Below are positions 62,309 through 64,000 of a stretch of DNA of 64,000 nucleotides, in pieces (position 1 is the first letter of the stretch; the number at the start of each line of letters is the position of its first letter). Below the pieces are notes generated by a model. The model made no database searches. It was not told where the DNA came from and worked only from the letters and a program-made list of their open reading frames with translations. Position numbers and translations under genes: made by a program. Source of the stretch: Tetrastigma voinierianum (Eukaryota > Streptophyta > Magnoliopsida > Vitales > Vitaceae); the NCBI GenBank assembly GCA_016808115.1, contig JAEQBH010002183.1, forward strand, positions 186,001 to 250,000. The letters are read 5' to 3'.

Positions 62309-63176
62309 TAAGAAGCTTTTTCTTCCCGTTTCCCTGTCCTACTGTTGTGTTTAAGATCAAACGAATACAAAAATTACAACTAAAGTAAGGCATGACTGTG
62401 TATCATTTGCTGTTTAATCTTCATTCCCCTTGTTGCCCAAGTTTTGCACCATCTTTTTTTTTAGTGCACCTTCCCCAAGATCTCTTCAACTTCATATTAA
62501 TGAAATGGGATGAATCTCTAATGTGGATCATAATTCCTAACCGACTTGTGGGTTGGAGCTTGTAAATAAGCTAGCCAATCTGTTCCTTTTCCAAAGCCAT
62601 TGCTGGGGAATCCGGGCCATTTTCTTAGCTAGGTTGGGTTTTTGATATATACCCATATCGTACATCAGGTATATGACATTGTCTTGGTCTCTAAAAGTTT
62701 AAAATGCCATGTTGAATGTGAAAACTTGATCTAAATTGGGGTTATGTCGGCCTAAATATCAGCAACTGGATGTGCTGCTACGTCAAACTGGTTTCCCTCG
62801 AGGACCTGGAAGCTTATCCATGCTACAAAGCTTAATGCTACAGATTTTGACTTTTTTATTTATTTATTTTTATTTAATTTAGTCTAGAGATATCAAATCA
62901 AACAATTCTGTGGGTGGCTTAGCAGGCAGATGTAATGGTAGCAGAATGAGAGAGCATGGGCGGGGGCCATGGTCTCCAAAAGCAGTATGTGCTTTACTGC
63001 AGCTTTCTGAGCTTGAAAGAGAAAGACCCACTGAAAACCAAAAAGAAAAGGGAAAACATGAGGGACGGGTTACTACGAAAGAACCGAACGAGGCAGAAAG
63101 CTTGGGATTGATAGGGGACGTCAGGGACGAACCCACCTGCTCGCATCTGGCTTTTGGGAGTTTTGAACATGCACGT
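62309..63176 (+). other. AP4M 3' UTR and downstream spacer
   Basis: An AATGAA polyadenylation-like signal lies at about 62499, some 190 bp after the stop codon. 62870-63180 is purine-rich with ORFs on both strands (for example 62910-63311) that show no family. No other gene seen. Confidence 0.5.
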
Positions 63177-63308
63177 AGTTTCAACTTTTGTAGGCATATT
63201 TCCTTCCTTCTCTCTGCTCTGACTCTATATATCTTCTGGGATATAGGGATATGTTATAGGGTCCCATGGCATTTGATTCGAAAAACTATGCCTACAAAAG
63301 TTGAAACT
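63177..63308. ncRNA. Candidate small-RNA hairpin (22-nt perfect inverted repeat)
   Basis: AGTTTCAACTTTTGTAGGCATA (63177-63198, 22 nt, given here as AGTTTCAACTT + TTGTAGGCATA) is matched perfectly by its reverse complement at 63287-63308. The spacer is 88 nt and pairing stops sharply at both ends. Length and geometry fit a plant MIRNA or small inverted-repeat locus, but also a short MITE with 22-bp ends. I do not recognise it as a known miRNA family. Confidence 0.4.
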
Positions 63309-63933
63309 TAACCTATTGTCACGAGACTACTCGTTCATGCAGTGGTGAGGTCCGTGCGGCCAGTTTCATATAAACGCTTTCATGAAACCTGGCTTATCAT
63401 GCCACAATTCTACGATTTACGCCGACTCTGGCTTTGTTCTACTCGAGGTCACAGAGCGACCATCTCCCGACCGGGCCAGACATAGTATAGAGCTAACACC
63501 CTTTCATGGGCCAAGTTCATATTTCTAACTGGGACACATGCCAACTCCGGGCGAAAGATCATCCACATCCACTTGTACACACCTTCGAAAGACTTCACAC
63601 CATTCTATTCAAACTCGTCAGCATGTTTAATCTTCATTAAGCTCTTTAGCTATGATCACGGGCGCATACACAATAAGTCTGTGACGCTACTTGATAAATA
63701 GTCCAAAATATTTGATAAAGGGTTGAGGGATAACTTTAGTAAACCTAATATATGAGGTCATACCTAACACATAAGATAGTATCTAAGGTTTACTAAGAAG
63801 GTCAAATGGACTCCATCAATTATTTTTTGTATCATGGGATTAGAACTAGGTTTCAGCTTTTTAGGGCCGAAATTTTCAAATAAAAAGCCATGGACCTTAT
63901 AACATTGTTTCCCGTTTACATATCGCAATCACA
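63309..63933. other. Spacer, no gene seen
   Basis: Moderate-GC sequence to about 63680, then AT-rich. No protein motif or RNA gene recognised. Confidence 0.4.
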
Positions 63934-64000
63934 TAAGAGCAATTCCAATAATTCTCCATTTTTAACTCAATCTCCATATTTAGAGATTTGTACTCAAAAA
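63934..64000. mobile_element. Second MITE copy, cut by the window end
   Basis: TAAGAGCAATTCCAATAATT then CTCCATTTTTAACTCAATC and TCCATATTTAGAGAT match the terminal 60 bp of the intron 11 element (reverse complement of its right end). It is preceded by a TAA that fits the target-site type. The rest lies beyond the window. Confidence 0.6.

Noticed and set aside
62879..63311. ORFs of 67-133 codons on both strands downstream of AP4M
   Set aside because: No recognisable domain, both strands open over the same bases, and the plus one runs through the hairpin. Kept only as spacer.

Overview
The window looks like nuclear DNA of a flowering plant, probably a eudicot. The only gene I can identify with confidence is an intron-rich plant gene for the AP-4 adaptor complex medium subunit (AP4M, 55252-62308, + strand). 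Roughly the first 52 kb is a graveyard of nested, decayed transposable elements, mostly Ty3/gypsy chromoviruses of the Tekay/Del type. I could not assign a species.

Layout. 1-1950: truncated Tat-lineage Ty3/gypsy pol fragment (RT, RNase H, a second 'archaeal-type' RNase H, start of integrase). 1951-23127: a plus-strand Tekay-like element (A). Its 3' LTR is split by a minus-strand relative (B, 10265-22585), and B's own left LTR is split by a CACTA (En/Spm) element (about 10712-13450), so the nesting is three deep. 23128-29023: AT-rich DNA with a hAT transposase remnant, a CT-rich promoter/leader-like stretch and a small GC-rich foreign-looking patch. 29024-39091: a third minus-strand Tekay-like element (C) with both LTRs, a polypurine tract and a tRNA-Met-type primer-binding site. 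39092-39969: a minus-strand promoter/leader-like stretch. 39970-49690: an LTR (D1) split by about 7 kb of plus-strand LTR debris. 49950-50628: Athila-type leader and gag remnant, cut by a second D-type LTR (D2, 50629-52715). 52716-55060: AT-rich spacer.

The AP4M model has 12 exons with consistent phases, giving 412 codons plus stop. It aligns end to end with the plant family except for one block: 39 residues (117 nt) expected between exons 3 and 4 are absent, which is exactly the deficit against the 451-residue Arabidopsis protein. One intron uses a GC-AG splice pair. Intron 11 carries a roughly 970-bp MITE-like insertion, and another member of that family starts at the window's end. A 22-nt perfect inverted repeat with an 88-nt loop lies about 0.9 kb downstream of the gene.

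I saw no clear new biological system. The best leads are the missing AP4M exon, the downstream hairpin, the paired CACGTT boxes in the AP4M promoter, a short hairpin kept next to the primer-binding site in several LTRs, and a head-to-head primer-binding-site palindrome inside LTR D2.
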